Assembly: GCF_017916325.1 (NCBI RefSeq)
Contig: NC_090155.1
Span: 692,501 to 732,099 of the forward strand
From: Leishmania martiniquensis
Lineage: Eukaryota; Euglenozoa; Kinetoplastea; Trypanosomatida; Trypanosomatidae
DNA length: 39,599 nt
Reading direction: 5' to 3'
A program made the position numbers and the translations under genes. This document shows positions 1-8,550 of the stretch, piece after piece. Numbering within the stretch: the stretch's first letter is position 1; each line of letters begins with the position of its first letter. Under the pieces are notes generated by a model. The model saw only the letters and a program-made list of their open reading frames with translations, ran no database searches and was not told the DNA's origin.

Positions 1-327
1 GACAGCACCTGTGAAGCGGAACTCAGAGGGCATGACCAGCTTGGCGAGCGCCTGCGGCATCGATACTGGGCCGATGGAGGTGTACGCCTCCGGCCCAGCA
101 GCAGGCGCGGCGGCTGGCACAGACTCAGGAGCAGGCGCGGAGCTGGTCACCACAGGTGCCGCCGCGACGGGTGCGGGGATCTCTGGCTTCTTCGGCTCAA
201 TCGATACGACCGGGCGCTTCGGCGCATCGCCGTTCTTCGCAGTGTCGCCCGGCGCCACCGCCGTGGCGGGAGAGGCCTTCTGCTCCTTGAGCATCGCGGC
301 CAGGTTGCGACTGGACCAAGCAGACAT
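1..327 (-). CDS. Ala/Pro-rich protein, N-terminal part (3' end beyond window)
   Basis: An ATG on the minus strand at 327-325 opens a frame of 109 codons that runs without a stop to base 1, so only the N-terminus is visible. It begins MSAWSSRNLAAMLKEQKA, followed by about 60 residues rich in Ala, Pro, Val and Ser that look disordered, then a more ordered stretch around SMPQALAKLVMPSEFRF near the edge. The plus-strand frame at 11-454 and two other minus frames over the same bases are shadows, because their composition is irregular. No domain can be recognised. The low-complexity Ala/Pro spacer followed by a folded region is common in trypanosomatid regulatory and RNA-associated proteins, but I do not assign a function. 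It is the last gene of the leftward unit in this window and lies about 0.7 kb downstream of the TRM2-like gene. Confidence 0.6.
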   Translation of the reverse strand, partial: MSAWSSRNLAAMLKEQKASPATAVAPGDTAKNGDAPKRPVVSIEPKKPEIPAPVAAAPVVTSSAPAPESVPAAAPAAGPEAYTSIGPVSMPQALAKLVMPSEFRFTGAV

Positions 328-1040
328 TCTCGTGGTGAGGCACGTAGGGGGGGGCGTAGAGAGAGACCCACACACACACACCGTCAAAGGAGGATGCAAA
401 GGCCCTCTAAAAAGGGGTGAATGCGCTCTGCACGCGAAGCAGTCGTACGGATGAGCTTATCGAAGAGCACTGCTGAGGCGGTGGTGACCAAAGTAGAGAA
501 ATGCGTGTTGGCCAGCTGCGCTGTGGGTACCCTACCGAAGTTGCGGGGAGGGAGATGGCAGTGATTATATGCGGAGATTTGTGGCCACTTCCACAAGGTC
601 ATGCGCGAGGTGTGCGAAAGTGTGCGCAAGAACAAGAAAGAGAAAGGGAGAGCGAAGGTAGTTGGACGCGCAGAGGTAGAGGAGGATGGGGGTGGGGGGG
701 GTTAGGGGAGGGGGAGCCCAGCCCTAAGCACGCCGCTCTCTTCTCTCTCTATAGCCACTTACACCCTTTTCCTTGCATTTCGCTCTCTTTAAGCCGTCCC
801 TCTTTTCCCCACGAGCGGCGGGAGAGAGGGGGGAGGCTGAGCGGGCGATGACCCTTTGGCCAGATACCGACATTACGCGCGCGTGCATAGGAAAGGTGCG
901 AAAGAAAAACACAACCGATCTTTAGCGAGAGCGTCTGCCACAGGCGCACACCCGCCAAGCTGCCTCTCTTACCGGCACGCGCACGTGCAGGCCTTTCTGC
1001 TTGCCATTCTTATGTGCAGCGATCCCCCCTTGGGATTCCG
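328..1040. other. Intergenic region between TRM2-like gene and Ala/Pro-rich gene
   Basis: No gene is seen here. The stretch contains a short CA run (about 370-382), a purine-rich plus strand around 630-715 and CT-rich tracts at 735-850. On the minus strand the 630-715 block is a pyrimidine tract, suitable as a trans-splicing signal for the downstream gene. The open frames here have low-complexity, non-protein-like composition. Confidence 0.5.
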
Positions 1041-2849
1041 CTACACAACACAGTGGCCGTCACCGTTGGCGACAGCTTTGTCCTCGTCTTGGGCCGTGCT
1101 TTCCGCGCTCACCGGAACCGGGGGTGGTGCTGACTCGCTTGTAGAAGCATCAGCACCTTCTGGGCGACGCGTAAGCACCGTGACCATCTCCACGTGATGC
1201 GTGTGCGGGAAAAGGTCGACAGCAAACGCTGCAGTCACCTCGAACGGGGTGCCGCGATACGCTTTCGTGCTGTGCTTTGTCAGCCCAGGGCAGTCCCGCA
1301 CCAACGCCGTCTGCTCACAGGAGATGTATACCACACGCCGTATCGTGTCCATACCGCGAATCCACTTGAGCACTATGCTGTTAACCCCAGCCCTGGGCGG
1401 GTCGAGGATGACGATAATGTCCCCGCGGTCCTCTGCCGGTAGGCTGGTGATCACAGAGGGGAGCATGTGCTCCACACGCCCACAATGGAACTCCGCGTTG
1501 GTGATACCGTTTTGCTGGGCATTGCGACGCGCATTCGAGACGGCTGACTCGACCAGCTCGATACCAATGACACGCTTCACGTACTTTGATAGCGCCAGCC
1601 CAATGGACCCAGTGCCGCTGCACAAGTCCAGTAGTGTCGTGTCCGTCGATAATTCAGCCACTTCAGTTACCTTTGCCAGCATCGTTTCCATGCCCGGTGT
1701 GTTGACCTGAAAGAACGCTGTCGGGCTCAGCTCGAAGCACAGCCCAGCAAGGTATTCGGTGAGAGTGGGTGTGCCATACAACACCTCATGTGGCGTGTCA
1801 GAGGGCAGGGAGCTGATTCCTGTGTGTGCATGGCACTGGAGACTCACTACGGTCGCTGTCGAGAGCCCGGTCGCTGCAATCAGCTTGGCTCGCAACTCTT
1901 CAGATGTGAAGGTCTCCACGAGACGCTGCCGCACCGCTGCCCACACGTCCGCTGTCGCGCTGGCCGCATCCACCTCTACGTCCATCATCACCTCGCCCTT
2001 TACGTTGTGGCGTACTTGCAGCTTGCGCCAGAACCCGCTGGCCTTGACCTTGTTGAAGACATCGAGGCCGCCCTTCGCGGCGTCTCTGAACTCCAGGCAC
2101 ACGTCCATCAGCGCTGCGGCCACCACCTTCGCGGCAGCATTCATCGTCACAATATCCTTACTGGGCAGCGTGGCGGGAAGGATGGCGGCCGTGCCCTCCA
2201 CAAGGGAGCCCTCCTGAAAGCCCAATGCCGGCGTGGTGCCGTCTGCGCAGAACCCAAAGGACAGGTTGACGTGGTTACGGTAGCCCTCCGTCGCGGGGCT
2301 CTTCAAGATGCCGACAAAGCGATCTTGGAAGGTGTCGTCGCCGTACACGTAGGGGGGCATAATTGCTCGCATCACGTCGAGGCAGTGACGCTTCTTCCGG
2401 TCCAGTTGCTCCTCCATACTGAGGTGCTCATACTGCATAAGCTTACGAAGCCCTTCGCCGTAGGCGCTGTCGCGCCGGCGCTTCGCACCACCCTTGTGGG
2501 TGAGCTCCAGGTCGCGTGATGAGACAGGCACCTCTACCCACATGCGGCCACGGTGGGAGATGGTCTGCAGCACGGCGGAGGCGGCAGCGCGGTCCTCGGG
2601 GGTCTCGAAGGCCATAAAGACGTGGGCGTTCTTGGGGTTCTTGTTGATGCGGATGAGTCCCTTGAGAAGCGGCTGCGGTGGCGCCTCGCGCTGCTCCGCT
2701 GGCAGAGCTTTCGTAATGAGTCTCTTGATGGCACCTGCGGTGGAGTACGTGTCATGGGTGTTGATCTTGAGGAGATTGGCATTGCTGTGTTCGTGAAGCT
2801 GTACTGCACCGCGCCCCTCAGCGCTAAGAGGTGGTGGTGGGGCGGACAT
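1041..2849 (-). CDS. tRNA (uracil-5-)-methyltransferase, TRM2/TRMT2A family
   Basis: Predicted SAM-dependent enzyme making 5-methyluridine in tRNA (position 54 in the family). From the start chosen here it has 602 residues. An N-terminal RRM-like segment (about residues 20-118) matches the TRMT2A layout. The SAM-binding motif LDLCSGTGSIG lies at about 407-417, then ILDPPRAG near 480, the nucleophile Cys511 in YISCEQ, and HTHHVE with the general-base Glu554 near the end. The family motif around the Cys is usually SCNP, so SCEQ is unusual. No RumA-type iron-sulfur Cys cluster is apparent. The frame is open to an earlier ATG at 2900. However, the first AG after the pyrimidine tract (2951-2932 on the minus strand) is at 2878-2877, inside that extension, so the mRNA would most simply start translation at 2849. 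Confidence 0.88.
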   Translation of the reverse strand: MSAPPPPLSAEGRGAVQLHEHSNANLLKINTHDTYSTAGAIKRLITKALPAEQREAPPQPLLKGLIRINKNPKNAHVFMAFETPEDRAAASAVLQTISHRGRMWVEVPVSSRDLELTHKGGAKRRRDSAYGEGLRKLMQYEHLSMEEQLDRKKRHCLDVMRAIMPPYVYGDDTFQDRFVGILKSPATEGYRNHVNLSFGFCADGTTPALGFQEGSLVEGTAAILPATLPSKDIVTMNAAAKVVAAALMDVCLEFRDAAKGGLDVFNKVKASGFWRKLQVRHNVKGEVMMDVEVDAASATADVWAAVRQRLVETFTSEELRAKLIAATGLSTATVVSLQCHAHTGISSLPSDTPHEVLYGTPTLTEYLAGLCFELSPTAFFQVNTPGMETMLAKVTEVAELSTDTTLLDLCSGTGSIGLALSKYVKRVIGIELVESAVSNARRNAQQNGITNAEFHCGRVEHMLPSVITSLPAEDRGDIIVILDPPRAGVNSIVLKWIRGMDTIRRVVYISCEQTALVRDCPGLTKHSTKAYRGTPFEVTAAFAVDLFPHTHHVEMVTVLTRRPEGADASTSESAPPPVPVSAESTAQDEDKAVANGDGHCVV

Positions 2850-3575
2850 GACTAGGGCTGTATTGGGAAGAGAGGGCTGTGGGGAGTAGGGAGGACGCAT
2901 GGAAGGCGGTGAGGTGCATGCACCGATATTGTGGAGGTGAGAAAGGGAGAGCTACCCAGTGAAGCGGCGCTGGGGGGCTACGCGGAGACAAATCTAACCC
3001 GTCTCACTTAGTCACTGCCCTCTCCACTTGGTCGTCTCAGCGAGGGGTGCGAAGCTTTTTGATTTGCCCATCGCTCTTCTTGTCATTGCTACGCGACAGC
3101 ACACCCGCCCCCCCCCCGTACACACTCGGGCACCTCTGAGGTGCCGTATTTGCCTGAGGGGCCAACACAGAGGTGGCGCGAAGAAGGACTGAAAGAGAAG
3201 CACACACACACACGAGGGGGAGAAACATGGAAGAAGAAAGGGAGCGACTCGTGGTTGGCGTCATGACACAGTGCCTCTGCCGCGTCGACCTTCACCCTCT
3301 TCCCTAAGCCCCTTCCCCCCATACGCCCACACAAACACTGGCACGTACAGGAACGCGCTAGCGGGTGTGTGGGCAGCCACTGTGAAGAAATTGTAAACGA
3401 GCGCGAAGAGGCAGACTCTGCAGTGGGAGGAAGAGGAGGAGTCGGTGGCGCTAAGGGAAGAATGGGCAATGCGGAGAAGGAGCGACGCGAGGGAAGGACG
3501 CCCCCTTTCCGAAGTCAGCGAGCGAAGAGTCCTGTTCTCCCCACTATGCCATCTCACCGCCCGCCGTAGCCACCG
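2850..3575. other. Intergenic region
   Basis: No supportable gene. It has a CA run at about 3202-3213 and purine-rich plus-strand DNA at 3220-3245 and 3400-3500, which is pyrimidine-rich on the transcribed sense. Overlapping short frames on both strands (3012-3569) have compositions typical of such tracts. Confidence 0.5.
2877..2951 (-). promoter_or_regulatory. Predicted spliced-leader acceptor region of the TRM2-like gene
   Basis: On the minus strand 2951-2932 is almost all pyrimidine, and no AG occurs until 2878-2877, where CACAG follows a second pyrimidine-rich stretch. Trypanosomatid trans-splicing normally uses the first AG after such a tract. The position excludes the ATG at 2900 and favours the one at 2849. 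Inference from sequence only. Confidence 0.45.
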
Positions 3576-4505
3576 TTATGTCCGCCTCGCCGCAGCCTCC
3601 ACGCGGCTCTCCACAACTGAAACCAATGCGTGGATCATGAGGTCGAGCGAGTTGGCGTACTCCTCCTCCGGCACCGCAACGATAATGACGTAGTGGAATC
3701 GACCATTGGAGTTGTAGAAAGCGCGACACAGACCATGAGCAAGTGGCTGACCGGGGCCTGGCGTAAAAGTGACCTCCGCCACGGCGCTGTTCAGCTGCTT
3801 GGCGAGCATCTCACACGTGCCCTCTTCAGCTCCGGCGCCACCTGCCTGAGTGCTCGCCGCCATGCCGGCATGAAGGGCACCACCGCTGGTGCCATTGACG
3901 GCCCTCCGCATCTCGGCAGGTGACGGCAGGGGTGGGTGACCCTCGGAGAGCACCTCCAGCGAGTTGTTCACCGATGCGTTAAAGCGCTTAAGGAAGACGT
4001 GCAGAAGCCGAACGCTGTCTGCCTGCTTCACGCGCTGCTTGTATGCAAAGCAGTTGAGCGAAATGCCGTGTACTGCGGCACCAGACCCCTCCGTCGCCTC
4101 TATGGGCGGCGGAGGACTACACTGGATGGCAATGCTATTGTCGCGCAGCAGCTCCGTCACTCGCCAGCTAGAGGGAATATTGTACTGAACGTAGTAGTCC
4201 ATGCGTTCGCACAAGTCCCATAGGACGTCGCCTACGGTGGAGCCGATGGCCGCGTTTGTAGAGGCGCTTCGGGTGGAGGGGGAGGCATCGCGCAGCAGGC
4301 CAGAGGCGAAGCTCATGCCTTTGCCTAATAGGCTTCGATTTGCGTCCGCTGCCTTTGCTCCGGCTCCTGTCCACCGCGCCAGCACACAGCTTCGTGGCAC
4401 CTGTGCGCGCGCCTCGTCCGCCGTCCAGCGGAGCTGACTGACGGCAGTAGCAGCGGCCAATGCCCTACCAGGCACTACTGCCGAGCCGCATCGCAGAACC
4501 CGCAT
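3576..4505 (-). CDS. Conserved-looking hypothetical protein, probably mitochondrial
   Basis: A 309-residue protein I do not recognise. The first ~30 residues (MRVLRCGSAVVPGRALAAAT...) contain Arg, Ala and Val but no acidic residue, which fits a mitochondrial presequence. The middle starts with WDLCERMDYYVQYNIPSSW (near 95-113), followed by alternating hydrophobic strands and a sequence around ISLNCFAYKQRVK. A Gly/Ala/Ser-rich insert at about 205-230 looks disordered, and the C-terminus (FHYVIIVAVPEEEYANSLDL) is again ordered. The pattern of an IP..W turn followed by beta strands and a late amphipathic helix loosely recalls PsbP/Mog1-type folds, but this is only an impression. It lies between REL2 and the TRM2-like gene on the same strand, with roughly 1 kb and 0.7 kb spacers. 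Confidence 0.75.
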   Translation of the reverse strand: MRVLRCGSAVVPGRALAAATAVSQLRWTADEARAQVPRSCVLARWTGAGAKAADANRSLLGKGMSFASGLLRDASPSTRSASTNAAIGSTVGDVLWDLCERMDYYVQYNIPSSWRVTELLRDNSIAIQCSPPPPIEATEGSGAAVHGISLNCFAYKQRVKQADSVRLLHVFLKRFNASVNNSLEVLSEGHPPLPSPAEMRRAVNGTSGGALHAGMAASTQAGGAGAEEGTCEMLAKQLNSAVAEVTFTPGPGQPLAHGLCRAFYNSNGRFHYVIIVAVPEEEYANSLDLMIHALVSVVESRVEAAARRT

Positions 4506-5493
4506 GGCTGCGCGCCTTTAGAGCGCACTGACGAGGTCGTGTGGAGGGGCTGCTTCACACAGAGGAGAGTCCACTTCGGGTTGTTGCGGATGCCTCACGG
4601 GTGCGTGTGTGTGCGAAGAGCGAAAGAAGAAGTGCCTCCACTCAGTGTGTCCCCCGTTTCTTCTCCGCTCTCAGTGGCGTACGCTCTTCCCAACAATGCT
4701 GCCAGCGCAACTTACCAATTCAGACCTCTCCTTGGGGAGAAGGCGGGAAGAGGCGGGGAAGGGGGACGGGGGCAGAGGAATACAGACGGTGAAGCGTCGA
4801 CTTCGCGCAGTGCCACGCTGCTGTCTGGTGGTGTGCCCCCCGCCCTTACAAGGTTGACGAGATGGAGGATCGAGGCGGGGGGAAGCTGGCACGGTAGTGG
4901 ATATATAGCTGGAGACGTGCGCGTGCGTTTTCGTGAGTATATGAAGATATGCGCAGCCGCACCGCTGCGCGCGTTGAGCGAAACTAGTAGGGCGGTGGGC
5001 ATGCCAACATGTACGGTTGAGAGAACAAGGGGTGAGAGGAGTTGCACGTACGTTAGCGATCGAGGGGCAAAGCACGCGGACAAACGCGTGAGACGCGGCG
5101 GAGCAGAGGAAAAAAAGGAGGGCGAGGAGATGCGGGCCAGCGACAAGAGTGTGAGAGAGAGTTACTCTGCTGATCTTTTTGCCCGCGGGAAGTAGCAGCA
5201 CCGGCTCGCAAGTTGCCCATGCGACGAACACCGATCCTCCGGCTTCATTTTGTGCCGTAGGCGTTCGCTAACTGAAGCGGGCAGAGGCATAGGGGCATAG
5301 TCTCCCTCACCCCTATTTTCGTCGCTGACACGAAGCGCTTTGTCACTAGAGCAGCACAAAGGCACCTCTACCCTGTGCATCACAACTGCCACGATGATGA
5401 TCATCAGTCCCCACACCACAGCAGAGGCGCCGTGCGCACAACCGTAGGGAGAAGGAAAGCGAAGAGACGCACAGCAAGGGACTGCCGCCATCA
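4506..5493. other. Intergenic region between REL2 and hypothetical protein
   Basis: No gene supported. The plus strand is purine-rich at 4735-4780 and 5085-5160, so the minus strand carries pyrimidine tracts usable as splice signals for the downstream gene. Frames at 4539-5195 (+) and 4671-5231 (-) overlap each other and lack protein-like composition. The frame at 5162-5539 (-) overlaps the 3' end of REL2 and has one hydrophobic stretch, but is probably chance. Confidence 0.45.
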
Positions 5494-6804
5494 TCACGCC
5501 CTGTCCGAATCCTTCTGCTGACCGACTACGTCCTTCCACCGGCTGGCAACATACTTGCGCGCCTCGAAAAGAACGTAGCGTGTAATCTCTCGGCGTACGA
5601 GTAGCGGTGCATTGACGATCCTCGCATCCGCTTCTTTCAAGAAGTCCTTCAGCGCATCCTTTGCAAGCAGCGTGGAGAGCTCTGTGGGGGTCATGGACTG
5701 TGTCTCGAACGGGTCTGTACCGATCTTCGACAGGACACTCTGAAGGCGATTCTCACACACGTGGTCCAGCAGATGCTGTGCTGATTGGCGCACCTTGGAG
5801 TTGCGAATGACGCTCTCCATGTCCGGCAGCTGGGCGCCGGAGACTAGAATGGACTGCCGCCGCACCTCCTCCAACTCGTCTAAACGCGGCCCTTGGCGGC
5901 GGTCGGTCGAGATCTCCTGGAAGGCGGTACACTTGAACTTCATTATGCTGAGTCCCCTTGGGTCGAACCCCGGCTCGCCGCGACGGGAGTGCTTTACGAC
6001 AAGGCCCTCTGACCAATTTCCCTTGAGGGGGTAGTCGCCCATTCCCACCAATGGCGGAATCGTCGTGACGAAATGTTCTACGTCAAACGCGGCAACTTTG
6101 CTCAACGGTCCTCGAACAATAGCCTTCGCATAGAGAAGTCCTGAAATCTTCTCGAAGATGGCCATGGCCTGGTCGTACGTCATGGTGCGGTAGTCCTCTT
6201 CCTCAGTCATCCTGTATTTGATGTCGAAGGCATAGAAGTGCAGGTCTGGGCTATACTGTGGGAAGGCGTTGTTCTGCACAGCCATAATGGCACGCGGCCT
6301 GCCGGCCACCATCACGCTCTGCCGCCGCTTCGGCACACACGGGTGGTCGTACTTGCCACCAAATAATTCACCGTTAATGATGACGGTGCTGGGTGACGTG
6401 CCGAGCTGCTCCGTGAGCAGTTCTCTTCCTTGCTGGGCATACCTCACGAGATCAGGTATCAGAATGTGATACCCAAAGAAGTGCTCCTGCGGCGGCATGA
6501 TGCCGCTCCGCTTCGCGTACTGGATGACCTTTCCATGCTCTGTTGAGTAGATGCCAAAGTTGGCGCCGTGCACCTTCTCCGTGGCGATCCATTCATCGTT
6601 GAAGAGGCCAGAACTCTTCAGCGCCTCAATCCGCCTACAGTGGGCGTTTTCGATTTCGCTGTATCGCTCGAATAGTGCGTCTTTTCCCTCCGAGAAAAGA
6701 ACGGAGGACTGACGCACGAGCCGCGCCATCCCGCATCGCCGGAACATCTTTGCGCACGCATACAATAACCAAGGCCGATGGCCTGATAGGCTTCGTCCTC
6801 GCAA
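5494..6804 (-). CDS. REL2: Kinetoplast RNA-editing ligase 2 (REL2/KREL2)
   Basis: Mitochondrial RNA ligase of the editosome, which seals mRNA fragments after uridine insertion or deletion. REL2 is the ligase classically tied to the deletion subcomplex partner set opposite REL1. The 436-residue product carries the nucleotidyltransferase motifs in order: motif [13 protein letters not shown] with the AMP-accepting Lys77, [22 protein letters not shown] (motif III), [10 protein letters not shown] (IIIa), [10 protein letters not shown] (IV) and [12 protein letters not shown] (V). The family's C-terminal helical region, used for docking to an OB-fold partner protein, follows. KVHGAN, GGKY and the [12 protein letters not shown] segment match REL2 better than REL1. 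The N-terminus is basic with hydrophobic residues, as in an import presequence; Met20 ([13 protein letters not shown]) is an alternative start giving a more typical presequence. Confidence 0.95.
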   Translation of the reverse strand: MRGRSLSGHRPWLLYACAKMFRRCGMARLVRQSSVLFSEGKDALFERYSEIENAHCRRIEALKSSGLFNDEWIATEKVHGANFGIYSTEHGKVIQYAKRSGIMPPQEHFFGYHILIPDLVRYAQQGRELLTEQLGTSPSTVIINGELFGGKYDHPCVPKRRQSVMVAGRPRAIMAVQNNAFPQYSPDLHFYAFDIKYRMTEEEDYRTMTYDQAMAIFEKISGLLYAKAIVRGPLSKVAAFDVEHFVTTIPPLVGMGDYPLKGNWSEGLVVKHSRRGEPGFDPRGLSIMKFKCTAFQEISTDRRQGPRLDELEEVRRQSILVSGAQLPDMESVIRNSKVRQSAQHLLDHVCENRLQSVLSKIGTDPFETQSMTPTELSTLLAKDALKDFLKEADARIVNAPLLVRREITRYVLFEARKYVASRWKDVVGQQKDSDRA

Positions 6805-7569
6805 GATTCACTTGAGGACTGTCACACACCGCCTGTCGCGAGGCCCAAGAATGCTGAGCAGATGCTTGTGAGCCCGCCAAGGATGAGCTGCCCACTCTTG
6901 TCCCCTCTTAGCGTGCTTCCCCGTGCGCGGCACGCATGAGCGAGTGCATCCGGCGTCCACAGCGAGAGAGAGTGAGAGAGAGAAAGACGGCTGTCAGAAA
7001 TCGGCAATGAAGAGGGAAACATCAGCCGAAAAGGCACACACGCACGCGCGCGCAGGGCATTGGTAAAGGATGAAGGACGAGGACGAAAGGGAAGAGAGGC
7101 AGCCGTTGTCCAACTTGCCAAGGTCAGAGAAATGTGCTTGACTGTCCGACGGATCGGCTCCCGTCTGATCACCCTCAGCGCTGGCCGGGGTCGCCACCTG
7201 TGGGCCCGACAGCTGCTACGGCTGCTGCAACCGTCACACCTACCGAGCTCATCGCCGCACCACATTTCACCGTCGCTTCTTTACCCCTTCCGCCTCCTTT
7301 TTTTTTGAGAGAAGAGTGACAGGATATATCCAATAACAGACAGCACACACAAGTCGTCTGTGGCAGCGCATACCGCCCAACGCTGTCTCTGCAACGCAGA
7401 ATAGGCGCTGCCCCTCTCCCCTCGGCCAACCCAAGAGCACGAGATGGAGCGAATACGCCGATGCTTGCAAAAGACATGCCCTGCGCAACACCCACAGCAT
7501 CAACGCATAATTTACTCACTCAGGAAAGCGCCGGCAATCATGATGATCTACTCCGCGCGGCATCCGGCC
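6805..7569. other. Intergenic region
   Basis: No gene supported. Purine-rich plus-strand stretches at 6961-6990 and 7060-7105 are pyrimidine tracts in the sense of transcription and are the likely splice signals for REL2. A homopolymer T run is at about 7299-7306. Confidence 0.5.
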
Positions 7570-8550
7570 TCACTCGAACGGTATCACCTTCTTTGGCTTA
7601 ACCAGCGCTACCATGCTCGGACAGCACACGTAGACATCCGCGTCGGGGAAGTCGTTCAACAAAGCCACATGATCTGCGTAGGTGCTGAACTGTGAAGCAG
7701 CACACATGTACACAATGTCACGACGCACATTTGGCCTCCGCAGCCGGAGCTCGTGTGCGTATTTCTCAATGCTCAAGTAAGTCGGCACGGCGTTGGGGCA
7801 CACAACGTCCACAGCAGAGAGCGCATGACTGCCCGACTGCCGAACAATAGTCACAATGCTGGACTCCTTTACTACGTTGAGCTCATTGCACATTTCATCT
7901 ACGGCAACGGCGGGAAGCGCATCCCCATCCACGAAGGCCACCACTGCACGCGGCGTGCGCTTTGGCTTTATGCGCACACCCGCCTGCACTTCAATTGTAG
8001 CGTCTGCGTGATTCAGTACTGCTTCCACAATGCGCGCATCATTGATACCGGCCTTGGCGAGTACGTACTCAAGTGGCATATACCTGTTGTGATGCAGACG
8101 CGCGCGCTTGACGCAGAACTGCTGAATCTTCATCAATGACAGCGCATCCGTTTCAGTGGGCTTTGGAGAAGAGGACGCAGACTTCTGCGCCCCTGGCGCG
8201 TGAGCGGGCCGCACAAGCCATTGGGTCTGCAGGTGGCTGTCATTCTCCACACTCAGCAGGTCGGGAAACCTCAACACCGCCTCCTTCAGCGTCACGGCGC
8301 CGACGTCAGAAGGCGAAAACGACGGGAACTCATCCTCCACGAGCGCCTGCAGCTGAGGCCCTGAAAGCCCGGATACCGGTACACGCGAGGCGATGCGACG
8401 CATCCAGTAAAGCGCGGCGGCCGTGTCTCCCGCTTGCTGTAGGAGGGCCCGAGAGGCTGCCAACGGCATTTGCCAAACAAGAGCGATCCTTTGAAGACTC
8501 TCCACTATTTTTCTTCGCCAGCCGTCCGAGAGGCTCCACACTACCTCCAC
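7570..8550 (-). CDS. Hypothetical protein with possible NYN/PIN-like C-terminal domain
   Basis: A 326-residue protein, not firmly recognised. Residues 1-75 are mostly helical, with a UBA-like feel (QQAGDTAAALYWMRRIASRVP). Residues 115-135 are a Ser/Pro/Ala linker, and 136-185 form another helical block. From 201 the sequence becomes alternating beta/alpha: RAVVAFVDGDALP, then SSIVTIVRQSG, DIVYMCAASQFSTYADHVALL and DADVYVCCPSMVALVK to the end. A hydrophobic strand ending in V-D-G-D followed by strand-helix repeats and a late strand-loop-helix is the general layout of NYN/PIN-type ribonuclease domains, with Asp208/Asp210 as possible first acidic residues. The usual late SGDxDF motif is not present (CAASQF instead), so it could be inactive or another Rossmann-like fold. 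It lies upstream of REL2 on the same strand. Confidence 0.75.
   Translation of the reverse strand: MEVVWSLSDGWRRKIVESLQRIALVWQMPLAASRALLQQAGDTAAALYWMRRIASRVPVSGLSGPQLQALVEDEFPSFSPSDVGAVTLKEAVLRFPDLLSVENDSHLQTQWLVRPAHAPGAQKSASSSPKPTETDALSLMKIQQFCVKRARLHHNRYMPLEYVLAKAGINDARIVEAVLNHADATIEVQAGVRIKPKRTPRAVVAFVDGDALPAVAVDEMCNELNVVKESSIVTIVRQSGSHALSAVDVVCPNAVPTYLSIEKYAHELRLRRPNVRRDIVYMCAASQFSTYADHVALLNDFPDADVYVCCPSMVALVKPKKVIPFE

Noticed and set aside
4539..5231. 218-codon plus and 186-codon minus frames
   Set aside because: They overlap on opposite strands in an intergenic region with purine/pyrimidine tracts; the plus frame is against the direction of the unit and neither has recognisable features.
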